Source: Paenibacillus aquistagni
Lineage (GTDB): Bacteria > Bacillota > Bacilli > Paenibacillales > Paenibacillaceae
Length of the DNA: 64,000 bases
Reading direction: 5' to 3'
NCBI RefSeq assembly: GCF_900177815.1
Contig: NZ_FXAZ01000006.1
Coordinates: 124,001-188,000, forward strand
Below are positions 33,481 to 41,984 of this stretch, one piece after another. The stretch's first letter is position 1. Each line of letters begins with the position of its first letter. The notes beneath the pieces were generated by a model that ran no database searches, was not told the DNA's origin, and saw only the letters and a list, made by a program, of their open reading frames with translations. A program made the position numbers and the translations under genes.

Positions 33481-34845
33481 GTGATTCTAAAAACGAAATT
33501 GTTTGGCCGAGTCTACCAGTTTAATTCCCTTATGGAAGTCATGGCAAAAGCAAACGAAGAAAAATCAGGGGATATGCTCGCTGGACTCGCATCAACTTCA
33601 TCCGAGGAGCGTGTAGCAGCGAAGGTGGTATTGTCGCAAATTACGCTTGCGGATCTGCGCAACAACCCAGCCGTTCCTTACGAGCAAGATGAGGTTACCC
33701 GCATTATTCAGGATCAGGTGAATGAGCGCATTTACAGCGAGATCAAGAATTGGACGGTGGAGGAGCTTCGGGAGTGGATCTTGAACGAGAACACGACGGA
33801 AGCCGACATCAAGCGTGTATCCCGCGCCTTAACAGCTGAGATGATTGCAGCGGTGGCGAAGATTATGTCCAATCTTGACTTGATGTATGGAGCGAAGAAG
33901 ATCCGTATCACGGCGACTGCGAATACGACAATCGGCCGATCTGGAACATTGTCTGCGCGGCTTCAGCCGAACCACCCAACCGATGATCCGGATGGCATCA
34001 TGGCCTCTCTTATGGAAGGCTTGACCTTCGGGATCGGGGACGCGGTGCTTGGCCTTAACCCAGTAGATGACTCGGTAGAGAGTGTAACGCGTGTCTTGAA
34101 GCGCTTCGAGGAATTCCGTCAGAAGTGGGATATTCCAACGCAAACCTGCGTACTCGCTCACGTTACAACACAGATGGAAGCAGTGAAGCGCGGAGCGCCA
34201 ACAGGCCTCATCTTCCAATCCATCGCCGGCTCTGAGAAGGGGAATGCGGCCTTTGGCTTCAATGCCGCTACGATTGAGGAAGCACAGCAGCTCGTTCTGC
34301 AGCATGGACAGGTTGCGGGTCCGAACGTGATGTATTTTGAGACAGGCCAAGGCTCGGAGCTTTCTTCCGAAGCGCATCACGGCATTGACCAAGTGACGAT
34401 GGAAGCGCGCTGCTATGGCTTTGCTAAGAAATACAATCCGTTCCTAGTCAATACGGTTGTTGGCTTCATTGGCCCTGAATATCTCTACGATGCGAAGCAG
34501 GTTATCCGTGCAGGCCTCGAAGACCACTTTATGGGTAAGCTGACGGGTATTTCAATGGGTTGTGACGCTTGTTATACGAACCACATGAAGGCGGATCAGA
34601 ACGACCTTGAGAACTTGGCGGTTCTGCTCTCTGCTGCAGGCTGCAACTTCTTTATGGGTATTCCGCACGGCGATGACGTCATGCTGAACTACCAAACAAC
34701 AGGCTATCACGAGACAGCGACACTGCGTGAGCTGCTCGGCTTGCGTCCAATCCGTGAGTTTGAACAGTGGATGGAGAAGATGGGCTTTATCGAGAATGGC
34801 AAGCTGACTAAAAAAGCAGGGGACGCATCGGTGTTTCTCAAGTAA
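33481..34845 (+). CDS. eutB: EutB, ethanolamine ammonia-lyase large subunit
   Basis: A 454-residue TIM-barrel subunit that converts ethanolamine to acetaldehyde and ammonia with adenosylcobalamin. Highly conserved stretches include ATANTTIGRSGTLSARLQPNHPTDDPDG, PTGLIFQSIAGSEKGNAAFG and ETGQGSELSSEAHHGIDQVTMEAR. The start is GTG 33481: AAGGAGGAG lies 7 bases before it. It is followed after 18 bases by eutC. The enzyme works inside the shell made by the BMC genes downstream. Confidence 0.97.
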   Translation: MILKTKLFGRVYQFNSLMEVMAKANEEKSGDMLAGLASTSSEERVAAKVVLSQITLADLRNNPAVPYEQDEVTRIIQDQVNERIYSEIKNWTVEELREWILNENTTEADIKRVSRALTAEMIAAVAKIMSNLDLMYGAKKIRITATANTTIGRSGTLSARLQPNHPTDDPDGIMASLMEGLTFGIGDAVLGLNPVDDSVESVTRVLKRFEEFRQKWDIPTQTCVLAHVTTQMEAVKRGAPTGLIFQSIAGSEKGNAAFGFNAATIEEAQQLVLQHGQVAGPNVMYFETGQGSELSSEAHHGIDQVTMEARCYGFAKKYNPFLVNTVVGFIGPEYLYDAKQVIRAGLEDHFMGKLTGISMGCDACYTNHMKADQNDLENLAVLLSAAGCNFFMGIPHGDDVMLNYQTTGYHETATLRELLGLRPIREFEQWMEKMGFIENGKLTKKAGDASVFLK

Positions 34846-34863
34846 GGGAAGGAGGAAGCTCGC

Positions 34864-35847
34864 ATGAATGAAAAAGACCTAAAATCGATGATTGAATCGA
34901 TTCTAAACGAGATGGTAGGTGCGCCAGCATCAGCAGGAGCAACGGCTGGAGCTCCATCCACAAGCACAGCAGTAGCAGGTGAGAAGCCTGCAGACGGAGC
35001 CTTTATTGCTCACGCTCAGAATACTGCCATTCCTGAGGCTGCCGCACAGGAAGGAACAGCCTCAGAAGCCTCCGTTGATGAAGGCGGGTGCTTGGACGAT
35101 ATTACGGAGATCGATCTTCGCAAGCTGCTGCTCGTGCCAGAGCCAGCGGATCGTGAAGGTTACATGAAAATGAAGGAAAAGACCCCGGCCCGCCTCGGCG
35201 TATGGCGTGCTGGTCCTCGATACAAGACGATTACGTCGCTTCGATTCCGTGCTGACCATGCGGCAGCGCAGGATGCGGTGTTCTCATACGTATCAGAGGA
35301 TTTCGTCAAGGAAATGAATCTTGTACCGATCGAGACGATGTGCCGGGACAAGGATGAATATATTACACGCCCAGACTTGGGCCGCCAATTCTCTCAAGAC
35401 ACGATTGCCTTTATTAAGCAGCATACCGTGAATCAGGCCAAGGTCCAAATCATGGTCGGAGACGGACTCAGCTCCGCTGCGATCGAGGCGAATCTTCGCG
35501 ATATTATCCCTGCGATTGCGCAAGGTCTTAAAATGTACGGCATTGAGGTTGGCGAGATTCTGTTCGTTAAGCACTGCCGCGTACCGTCGATGGATGTAAT
35601 CGGGGATGTAACAGGCTCAGATGTCATCTGCCTGTTGGTCGGTGAGCGTCCAGGACTTGTAACAGCGGAGTCGATGAGTGCTTATATCGCTTATAAGCCA
35701 ACGGTAGGCATGCAGGAAGCGAAGCGTACGGTTATCTCCAATATTCATTCTGGAGGTACACCAGCCGTCGAAGCTGGCGCTCATATCGCAGAATTGATCA
35801 AGACTATGATCGATCGCAAGGCATCTGGTATTGACTTGAAACTATAA
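34864..35847 (+). CDS. eutC: EutC, ethanolamine ammonia-lyase small subunit
   Basis: A 327-residue subunit that binds cobalamin together with EutB. Conserved parts are [31 protein letters not shown] and [27 protein letters not shown]. The first 17 residues ([17 protein letters not shown]) form an amphipathic helix followed by a long Ala/Thr/Ser/Gly linker (about 18-60). That is the layout of an encapsulation peptide, and the EutC N-terminus is known to target the lyase to the compartment in enteric bacteria. GGAAGGAGG precedes the ATG. Confidence 0.95.
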   Translation: MNEKDLKSMIESILNEMVGAPASAGATAGAPSTSTAVAGEKPADGAFIAHAQNTAIPEAAAQEGTASEASVDEGGCLDDITEIDLRKLLLVPEPADREGYMKMKEKTPARLGVWRAGPRYKTITSLRFRADHAAAQDAVFSYVSEDFVKEMNLVPIETMCRDKDEYITRPDLGRQFSQDTIAFIKQHTVNQAKVQIMVGDGLSSAAIEANLRDIIPAIAQGLKMYGIEVGEILFVKHCRVPSMDVIGDVTGSDVICLLVGERPGLVTAESMSAYIAYKPTVGMQEAKRTVISNIHSGGTPAVEAGAHIAELIKTMIDRKASGIDLKL

Positions 35848-35866
35848 GGATCACAAGGAGGCACGT

Positions 35867-36520
35867 ATGAGAAACGAATCGATTCATGCACAAGTGCTCG
35901 GCATGAAGCTCATTTCCAACGTAAGCCTGGATATGGCTCAGAAGCTCGAGCTTAAGCCGCACCATAAAAGCTTGGGGATCATTACGGCAGACATTGATGA
36001 TGTAACCTACGTTGCGCTTGATGAGGCAACGAAGTCCGCTGTGGTAGACGTTGTCTACGCCAAAAGCATGTATGCAGGCTCAGCCAATGCATCCACGAAG
36101 CTCGCAGGCGAGGTAATCGGCATTCTAGCTGGACCTACGCCTGAGGAAGTGCGCAGCGGCCTGAATGCAGTAGCCGATTATATCGCCAATGATGCTCACT
36201 TCGTGAGCGCCAATGAAGACAACAGCATTACCTACTTCGCCCATTGCGTCTCCCGCACTGGCACCTATTTGTCTGAGCTGGCGAACATTCAAGAAGGCGA
36301 AGCCCTTGCCTATCTGATTGCGCCGCCGCTTGAAGCGATGTATGCACTCGATGCAGCCCTGAAGGCAGCGGATGTGACGATCGCAGCCTTCTTCGGCCCG
36401 CCATCCGAGACAAACTTCGGCGGTGCGCTGCTAACGGGCAGCCAATCGGCCTGCAAAGCAGCTTGTGACGCTTTCGCAGATGCTGTCCAATTCGTCGCGG
36501 ACAACCCGACGAGTTATTAA
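35867..36520 (+). CDS. eutL: EutL, trimeric tandem-BMC shell protein
   Basis: A 217-residue protein with two permuted BMC domains. AQVLGMKLISNVSLDMAQKLELKPHHKSLGIITADIDDVTYVALDEATK is typical of EutL, whose trimers form a gated pore in the shell. The second half carries AYLIAPPLEAMYALDAALKAADV and FGGALLTGSQSACKAACDAF. GGAGG precedes the ATG. It lies in the middle of the long operon between the lyase and dehydrogenase genes. Confidence 0.94.
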   Translation: MRNESIHAQVLGMKLISNVSLDMAQKLELKPHHKSLGIITADIDDVTYVALDEATKSAVVDVVYAKSMYAGSANASTKLAGEVIGILAGPTPEEVRSGLNAVADYIANDAHFVSANEDNSITYFAHCVSRTGTYLSELANIQEGEALAYLIAPPLEAMYALDAALKAADVTIAAFFGPPSETNFGGALLTGSQSACKAACDAFADAVQFVADNPTSY

Positions 36521-36531
36521 GGTAGCCGCTT

Positions 36532-37308
36532 ATGAGACATCAAGCATTAGGATTAGTGGAAGTGCGAGGCTATCTCGGCGCGGTTGCCGCTGCAGATGCT
36601 GCCTTGAAGGCAGCTGCCGTTACCTGCCTCGGTGTCGAGGTGATCAAGGGCGGACTCGTGACCGTTAAGCTTGGCGGCGACGTTGGCGCAGTACAAGCCG
36701 CTGTAGACGCAGGAGCCGAGCTGGCTGTTCAACTGGACGTGCTTATTACTCGCCATGTCATTGCAAGGCTGCATGAGGAGACTGCGGCCATGGTTGCGGG
36801 CAAGGAAGAAGAACGACCAGCACTGGAGCAGGTGAAAAAGGCTGAGATGCCTGCTGCAGCGCCTAAGCCAGAGCTGAAGGCGGATATGAAGCAAGAAGCA
36901 GAGCTTGAAGCTGTGGTGGGGACGAAGGCCGACGATCAGAGCGAAAGCAAGATTGAAAGCAAGATCGAAAGCAAGGTCGATGATAAGGCTCCGGGCAAGG
37001 CTGACAGCAAAGCTGCCGTCAAGGCGGATGCCGCTCCCGTGTCCTCGGATAAGCCGACTGCTTCTTCGGAAGCAGGCAGCCTTGAAGCTTCGGAAGCAAC
37101 GAAGCCGGCACATGCGGCAGATGCAGCGAAGTCCACAGCGGATGTGATGCAGCGAGTGGCCAGAGAGGCTGTAAAGGTGGTTGAGGAAGCGCGGAAGGCA
37201 GACGGGATTGAGTCGCCTGCGAAGGATGAAGACAGCAAGCCTCGTGTAAAGCCGCCGAAAGCTCCTTCTACTGCAAAGAAGCGCAGCAAAGGCACTAAGA
37301 AAGCTTAA
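36532..37308 (+). CDS. BMC shell protein with long charged C-terminal tail (EutK-like position)
   Basis: A 258-residue protein. Residues 1-90 are a canonical BMC domain (ALGLVEVRGYLGAVAAADAALKAA, KGGLVTVKLGGDVGAVQAAVDAGAEL). The remaining 165 residues are low-complexity: Glu/Lys/Ala-rich, with repeats of IESK (SKIESKIESKVDDK), an Ala/Ser/Pro section, a predicted helix (VMQRVAREAVKVVEEARKADG) and a very basic end (KAPSTAKKRSKGTKKA). In enteric bacteria EutK also has a C-terminal extension beyond its BMC domain, proposed to bind nucleic acid, but this tail is not recognisably the same. It starts 11 bases after eutL. The tail may face the lumen or cytoplasm; that cannot be told here. Confidence 0.85.
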   Translation: MRHQALGLVEVRGYLGAVAAADAALKAAAVTCLGVEVIKGGLVTVKLGGDVGAVQAAVDAGAELAVQLDVLITRHVIARLHEETAAMVAGKEEERPALEQVKKAEMPAAAPKPELKADMKQEAELEAVVGTKADDQSESKIESKIESKVDDKAPGKADSKAAVKADAAPVSSDKPTASSEAGSLEASEATKPAHAADAAKSTADVMQRVAREAVKVVEEARKADGIESPAKDEDSKPRVKPPKAPSTAKKRSKGTKKA

Positions 37309-37357
37309 CTTAATAAAAGTTATATAGACAATAACGAAGTAGAGAGAAGGAATATTG

Positions 37358-38827
37358 ATGGAAACATTGGATAAAGACCTAAGATCCATTCAAGAAGTCC
37401 GCGATTTGATTAAAAAGGCGAAGGAAGCACAAGCGAAGCTCGCTGCTATGACACAAGCGCAAATTGACGCTATTGTCAAAGCAGTCGCAGATGCGGGCTA
37501 TGCAAATCGCGAGAAGCTGGCGAAGATGGCCAATGAGGAAACAGGCTTTGGCCGCTGGCAGGACAAGATCATCAAGAATGCCTTTGCCTCGAAGCAGGTA
37601 TATGATTCGATCAAGGACATGAAGACTGTTGGCATCCTGAAGGATGATCAAGCTCACAAAGTGATGGAGGTAGCCGTTCCAGTCGGTGTCATTGCTGGCT
37701 TGATTCCTTCCACCAACCCAACATCCACGGTTATCTACAAAGCGCTGATTGCGCTTAAGGCTGGGAACAGCATTGTGTTCTCCCCGCATCCTAATGCGCT
37801 GAAGTGTATTTTGGAGACGGTGAAGGTTATCAGTGAAGCTGCGGTTCAAGCGGGATGCCCAGAGGGCGCCATTGGTGTTATGTCGGTACCGACGATCCAA
37901 GGTACGGATCAATTGATGAAGCACAAGGATGTTGCTCTTATTCTAGCAACAGGCGGAACGGCGATGGTCAAAGCCGCTTATTCCTCCGGTACGCCGGCAA
38001 TCGGCGTAGGCCCGGGCAATGGCCCAGCCTTCATCGAGAAGAGTGCGAACATTCCGCTTGCGGTTAAGCGCATCATGGATTCCAAGACGTTTGATAACGG
38101 CACGATTTGTGCCTCTGAGCAATCCGTTGTTGTAGAAGCATGCAGCAAGGAAGCCGTTGTCGCTGAATTCAAGAAGCAAGGCGCGTACTTCTTAACAAAA
38201 GAGCAATCCGCTCAGCTTGGCAAATTCATCATGCGTGCAAATGGCACGATGAATCCGCAAATCGTGGGCCGCAGCGTGGACCATATCGCGAAGCTTGCGA
38301 ACCTCGATATTCCTACTGGCACTCGCGTGCTGATTGCCGAAGAGACGCAAGTAGGACCGAAGGTTCCCTATTCCCGCGAGAAGCTGGCTCCCATTCTTGC
38401 TTTCTATACCGAAGACAACTGGGAAGCAGCATGCGAGCGCTGCATCGAGATCTTACATGGCGAGGGTGCTGGGCATACAATGGTCATTCACTCCGAGAAT
38501 GAAGAGATCGTTCGCCAATTCGCGCTCAAGAAGCCTGTATCCCGCTTGCTTGTGAATACGCCGGGTACGCTTGGCGGTATTGGCGCAACAACCGCGATCG
38601 CACCAGCTCTTACGCTTGGCTGCGGCGCAGTGGGCGGAAGCTCTACTTCTGACAACATCAGTCCTCTCAATCTGATGAACATTCGCAGAGTGGCCTATGG
38701 CTTGAGAGAAATGGAAGATTTGGCGGAGCCAGCAGCATCTGCAGCACCGCAATGCGCAAACATCAACATTGGGGATAAAGAGGAATTGATCAGCATGATC
38801 GTGGCTCGCATCCTTGAAAAAATGTAA
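37358..38827 (+). CDS. eutE: EutE, CoA-acylating acetaldehyde dehydrogenase
   Basis: A 489-residue aldehyde dehydrogenase that turns acetaldehyde, NAD and CoA into acetyl-CoA. GLIPSTNPTSTVIYKALIALKAGNSIVFSPHP is the family's Rossmann region, and the catalytic Cys is in DNGTICASEQS near residue 250. The C-terminus ends in a helix (DKEELISMIVARILEKM). ATG 37358 has AAGGA about 6 bases upstream. An N-terminal helix rich in Lys/Ala/Gln may help packaging. Spacing from the previous gene is 49 bases. Confidence 0.94.
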   Translation: METLDKDLRSIQEVRDLIKKAKEAQAKLAAMTQAQIDAIVKAVADAGYANREKLAKMANEETGFGRWQDKIIKNAFASKQVYDSIKDMKTVGILKDDQAHKVMEVAVPVGVIAGLIPSTNPTSTVIYKALIALKAGNSIVFSPHPNALKCILETVKVISEAAVQAGCPEGAIGVMSVPTIQGTDQLMKHKDVALILATGGTAMVKAAYSSGTPAIGVGPGNGPAFIEKSANIPLAVKRIMDSKTFDNGTICASEQSVVVEACSKEAVVAEFKKQGAYFLTKEQSAQLGKFIMRANGTMNPQIVGRSVDHIAKLANLDIPTGTRVLIAEETQVGPKVPYSREKLAPILAFYTEDNWEAACERCIEILHGEGAGHTMVIHSENEEIVRQFALKKPVSRLLVNTPGTLGGIGATTAIAPALTLGCGAVGGSSTSDNISPLNLMNIRRVAYGLREMEDLAEPAASAAPQCANINIGDKEELISMIVARILEKM

Positions 38828-38976
38828 GAGAGCTGTAACGCAAGAAGGCGATTTTTACACTCATATCAAACGGCTTATCGATATAAATTGGACGATTCGT
38901 TCAGCTTATATAGCAATTCTTTTTTCACTAGTGGGTATTATCCAAAATTCACATATAACTTAGGAGGAATTATATC

Positions 38977-39267
38977 ATGGCAAACGCAAACGCATTGGGA
39001 ATGGTAGAAACTAAAGGTTTGGTAGGCGCAATCGAAGCAGCTGACGCAATGGTGAAAGCAGCAAACGTGACATTGATCGGTAAAGAGCAAATTGGTGCAG
39101 GCCTTGTAACAGTTATGGTTCGCGGCGACGTTGGTGCAGTTAAAGCAGCAACTGATGCAGGCGCTGCAGCAGCAGAGCGTGTAGGCGAATTGTTGTCTGT
39201 GCATGTGATTCCAAGACCACACACGGAAGTGGACGCGATCTTGCCTAAAACAAAGATCACTGAATAA
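38977..39267 (+). CDS. eutM: EutM, major hexameric BMC shell protein
   Basis: A 96-residue single BMC domain: [27 protein letters not shown], then [28 protein letters not shown]. It is the bulk facet tile of the shell. TTAGGAGGAATT is a strong ribosome site 9 bases before the ATG. Codon choice differs from the genes around it: GCA, GTA, GGT and AAA dominate where neighbours use GCG, GCC and AAG, as expected for very high expression. A 149-base gap precedes the gene; a weak TTGGAC...TATAGC pair at 38888-38914 may add transcription. Confidence 0.95.
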   Translation: MANANALGMVETKGLVGAIEAADAMVKAANVTLIGKEQIGAGLVTVMVRGDVGAVKAATDAGAAAAERVGELLSVHVIPRPHTEVDAILPKTKITE

Positions 39268-39307
39268 TCGCGGTTCCCGAATAAGCCTAACGATCAGTAT
39301 GGGGGCG

Positions 39308-39336
39308 GGGTGAGGGCTTGTGTCCCACCCTTTCCT
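39308..39336 (+). terminator. GC-rich hairpin after eutM (possible attenuator)
   Basis: GGGT-GGG pairs with CCC-ACCC around a 7-base loop, with a two-base bulge, followed by TTTCCTTCT. It could lower read-through or protect the abundant eutM message. Confidence 0.4.
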
Positions 39337-39400
39337 TCTGACTGTCGCCAATGCCCCATCGAAAGCGGACGCAATGACCGTTGCAAAAGGATGTGAGAAC

Positions 39401-40219
39401 ATGGCTTTGATTACGGAAAGTGAACTGCGCAAGCACTATCGCAATCAGAATCTGAAAGAGGTTTCGGTTTATGAAGTGGCGGAAGGCACGATATTGACGC
39501 CATCGGCAAAGAGCTTTTTGACCGATCATCAGATTGAGCTTCGCTATGTGCAAGCGGCAGGTTCAGAAGCTTCAACGACAAAGAGCAGGGCATCTGAGCT
39601 TAAGCCGAAGGAAGTGAAGCTTCAAATCACGAGAAATCTGGACGTCGAGAAGCCGTCCAAAGGGATTAAAAGATTTCATACGCTCAATGGCGGTTTTTTG
39701 GAAACGAAGCCTGAGCACATGACGCATTTGTATGGCAATACGCTAGTATTTAAGGATCATCCTCGGATTATCTTCCGGGGCAAGCTGGATTCGCTGGAAT
39801 CCAAACTCATGGAAGCACAGATGAGCTGCTTCAAGCTGAACATGACCAAGCTTGTCGAAGACTTGGAAGAAATCTTGCAATTTGTACGGCAAATTGTACG
39901 CAGCGAAGTACTTAATGAAAGCATCGAAGATTTTCACTTATTAGGGCTGACGCCGAAGGAACTGCGGGCGCAGTCTCATTTTCCTAAGAAATACTTTGGT
40001 TTGGAACATTTTCAACCCAGCTATGATATGGGCGAGGCGGTTGTTGTTATAAATGCGTTGCGCACGTTGACGAGGGAAGCGGAGCTGTTGGCTTATCAAG
40101 CCTTTAAAAAGGAGTATGGGGATGCAGACCGAGGAGATATCATTCTGGCATTGAATCGTTTGTCCTCCTTATTCTGGATTATCATGTTCCGCATCCGCGC
40201 TGGACAGTACAACTCATGA
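39401..40219 (+). CDS. eutT: EutT-type cobalamin adenosyltransferase
   Basis: A 272-residue protein that makes adenosylcobalamin for EutBC. The central and C-terminal part is a helical adenosyltransferase domain (HPRIIFRGKLDSLESKLMEAQMSCFKLN, EDLEEILQFVRQIVRSEVL). The first 45 residues form a separate small domain (ALITESELRKHY, ILTPSAKSFLTDHQIEL) that is also seen at the end of the protein at 40884. ATG 39401 has AAAAGG 10 bases upstream; the frame is open further upstream but without a ribosome site. It supplies the ligand of the riboswitch at the head of the locus. Confidence 0.88.
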   Translation: MALITESELRKHYRNQNLKEVSVYEVAEGTILTPSAKSFLTDHQIELRYVQAAGSEASTTKSRASELKPKEVKLQITRNLDVEKPSKGIKRFHTLNGGFLETKPEHMTHLYGNTLVFKDHPRIIFRGKLDSLESKLMEAQMSCFKLNMTKLVEDLEEILQFVRQIVRSEVLNESIEDFHLLGLTPKELRAQSHFPKKYFGLEHFQPSYDMGEAVVVINALRTLTREAELLAYQAFKKEYGDADRGDIILALNRLSSLFWIIMFRIRAGQYNS

Positions 40220-40226
40220 GGTGAGC

Positions 40227-40865
40227 ATGGTGGATAATCAATTGGTTGAAAGCATTGTGAATGAAGTAGTAAAGCGTGTGCAGGACGAAGCTTTGATTGA
40301 GATTGAGGCATCCGGCAAGCATGTGCATTTGAATCGCGAAGCGATCGATGCCTTGTTTGGCGAAGGCTATCAATTGACGAAAGCGAAGGAGCTGTCCCAG
40401 CCCGGACAGTATGCGTGCAAGGAGCGCGTAACGCTGATTGGACCGAAGGGAGCCCTGCACAATGTAGTCGTTCTCGGTCCAGAGCGCAAAGAGTCTCAAG
40501 TTGAAGTATCGCAAACCGATGCTGTGGTGCTCGGTATCGCTGTGCCTGTTCGGGAGAGCGGCAAGCTGGAAGGCACGCCAGGCATCGTGATTGCTTCTGG
40601 AAGCCATATGCTTCGCTTGGATCGCGGCTTAATCGCAGCTCAGCGCCATATTCACGTGAAGGCTGAGGATGCAGCAAAGCATAAGGTGGAGAACGGCGAG
40701 ATCGTGCAAGTGAAAGTGTTCGGCAAGCGCCCCCTCATTTTTGATGATGTGCTTGTTCGTGTAAGCCCTAACTTCGAGACTTACATGCATATTGACTATG
40801 ACGAAGCGAATGCTTGCGGCTTTACGAAAGGCACGAAAGGAAAGATTGTCAAGAAGAGCAACTAG
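40227..40865 (+). CDS. pduL: PduL-type phosphotransacylase
   Basis: A 212-residue enzyme converting acetyl-CoA to acetyl phosphate and recycling CoA in the compartment. IEASGKHVHLNREAIDALFG and AAQRHIHVKAEDAAKH contain the zinc-binding histidines of the two half-barrels, and LGPERKESQVEVSQTDA is conserved. The first 20 residues (MVDNQLVESIVNEVVKRVQD) form an amphipathic helix of the encapsulation-peptide kind. It takes the place of the unrelated EutD found in enteric eut operons. AGGTGAGC precedes the ATG. Confidence 0.92.
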   Translation: MVDNQLVESIVNEVVKRVQDEALIEIEASGKHVHLNREAIDALFGEGYQLTKAKELSQPGQYACKERVTLIGPKGALHNVVVLGPERKESQVEVSQTDAVVLGIAVPVRESGKLEGTPGIVIASGSHMLRLDRGLIAAQRHIHVKAEDAAKHKVENGEIVQVKVFGKRPLIFDDVLVRVSPNFETYMHIDYDEANACGFTKGTKGKIVKKSN

Positions 40866-40883
40866 GTTTAGGAGTGTGAAAAC

Positions 40884-41687
40884 ATGAACACAGAAGCTCT
40901 AGACCGGGCTGCCATCGTCGAGGCCGTCACGCAAGAAGTGATGAAAAGGCTCGAAGCTGCTTCAGCTCATGAGGCTTCTACACGCGCAGCAGCTGCAAAG
41001 CAGGCTGTAATTCTGGCAACTGAGCCTGCACCGGATGTAGAACGTGCGCTGGCTCCTTCTTATCAGGTCCAGTATTACGAGGAAGCGTTAAGAGACTGCG
41101 ATGTGCTCATTATTCCAAAAGTGTGCATTCAGCTCTTAGCTAATCTTGCGAATGCAATTAGTGCTGGAGCGCGTGAGCGGTTTGTCATGACGATGCTGCT
41201 CAAGGGAAAAGCGGTAATCGTGCTGGAGGAAGGACTGCAATACCGAAAGTACAAAGCCTCAGCGCCTGTGCTTTTGTATAAGCAGTATGATGGCTATGTA
41301 GACAAGCTGAAGAGCTTTGGCATTCGGGTGATGAAGGAATCTGAGCTCCAGATGAATGGGCCTGAGCATCCGGCAGCCTCTGAGTCGTCTGCTTATGGGA
41401 AGCCGAGCGAACAAGCTATGGCGCCCGTTGAAGGGGACGCTTCAGACGCCTTGCCTCTCATTCATTCGGAACATGCGGCATGCTCCAGTGACAGCTGCTC
41501 CTTGTCTGCTGCTAACGAAGGCGGCCGCAAGCCTGAAGTATGGACGCGCAAAGTGCTGACTGAAGCAGAGCTGAAGAAGCTGGTGCTTCAGCGCAAGACA
41601 GAAATTGTGATTGATCGCAATTGCATCATTACGCCGCTTGCTCAGGATTATTTGCGCATGCAGCGGATGCAAGTGCACAGAAGATAA
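40884..41687 (+). CDS. Eut-locus protein with flavoprotein-like core (TIGR02536-like)
   Basis: A 267-residue protein found in ethanolamine loci of Gram-positive bacteria; its reaction is not known to me. The N-terminus (residues 5-24, DRAAIVEAVTQEVMKRLEAAS) is an amphipathic helix like that of PduL. Residues 30-160 form an alternating strand-helix segment (VILATEPAPDVERAL, CDVLIIPKVCIQLLANLANAI). A variable linker of about 60 residues follows, and the last 45 residues (VLTEAELKKLV, CIITPLAQDYLRMQRMQV) repeat the small domain at the EutT N-terminus. TAGGAGTG precedes the ATG. Confidence 0.65.
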   Translation: MNTEALDRAAIVEAVTQEVMKRLEAASAHEASTRAAAAKQAVILATEPAPDVERALAPSYQVQYYEEALRDCDVLIIPKVCIQLLANLANAISAGARERFVMTMLLKGKAVIVLEEGLQYRKYKASAPVLLYKQYDGYVDKLKSFGIRVMKESELQMNGPEHPAASESSAYGKPSEQAMAPVEGDASDALPLIHSEHAACSSDSCSLSAANEGGRKPEVWTRKVLTEAELKKLVLQRKTEIVIDRNCIITPLAQDYLRMQRMQVHRR

Positions 41688-41702
41688 CGGCGAGGTGAGA
41701 CG

Positions 41703-41984
41703 ATGATCGTAGGACAAGTGATGGGCAGCCTATGGGCTACCCGCAAGGACAACAAGCTGAACGGCCTGACCTTCCTCGTTGTGAAGCCGATCTCATATGG
41801 CCATGACGAAGCATCGACTCCGCGTGATTATTTCGTAGCCGCGGATAATGCGGGAGCAGGTATTGGGGACACGGTGCTTGTCACTCGAGGCAGTGCAGCC
41901 CGCACCTCCATTGCGAATCCAGATGTCCCTGTTGACGCGGTCATTGTCGGCATCGTGGATTCGATTGAGGTGTCCCATGAATAG
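41703..41984 (+). CDS. eutN: EutN, pentameric vertex protein of the shell
   Basis: A 93-residue EutN/CcmL-family protein that closes the vertices of the shell. MIVGQVMGSLWATRKDNKLNGLTFLVVKP and FVAADNAGAGIGDTVLVTRGSAAR are diagnostic, and DAVIVGIVDSIEV closes the barrel. GCGAGGTGAG is upstream of the ATG. The last 8 bases overlap the next shell gene, so the two are coupled. Confidence 0.95.
   Translation: MIVGQVMGSLWATRKDNKLNGLTFLVVKPISYGHDEASTPRDYFVAADNAGAGIGDTVLVTRGSAARTSIANPDVPVDAVIVGIVDSIEVSHE

Noticed and set aside
36553-37389. A 278-codon frame antisense to the tailed BMC gene
   Set aside because: It is the complement of a Lys/Glu/Ala-rich coding sequence and has no ribosome site or family match.
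38828-38976. Possible ANTAR hairpin CGC-AAGAAG-GCG before eutM
   Set aside because: Loop position 4 is A, the stem has only three pairs and no terminator follows.
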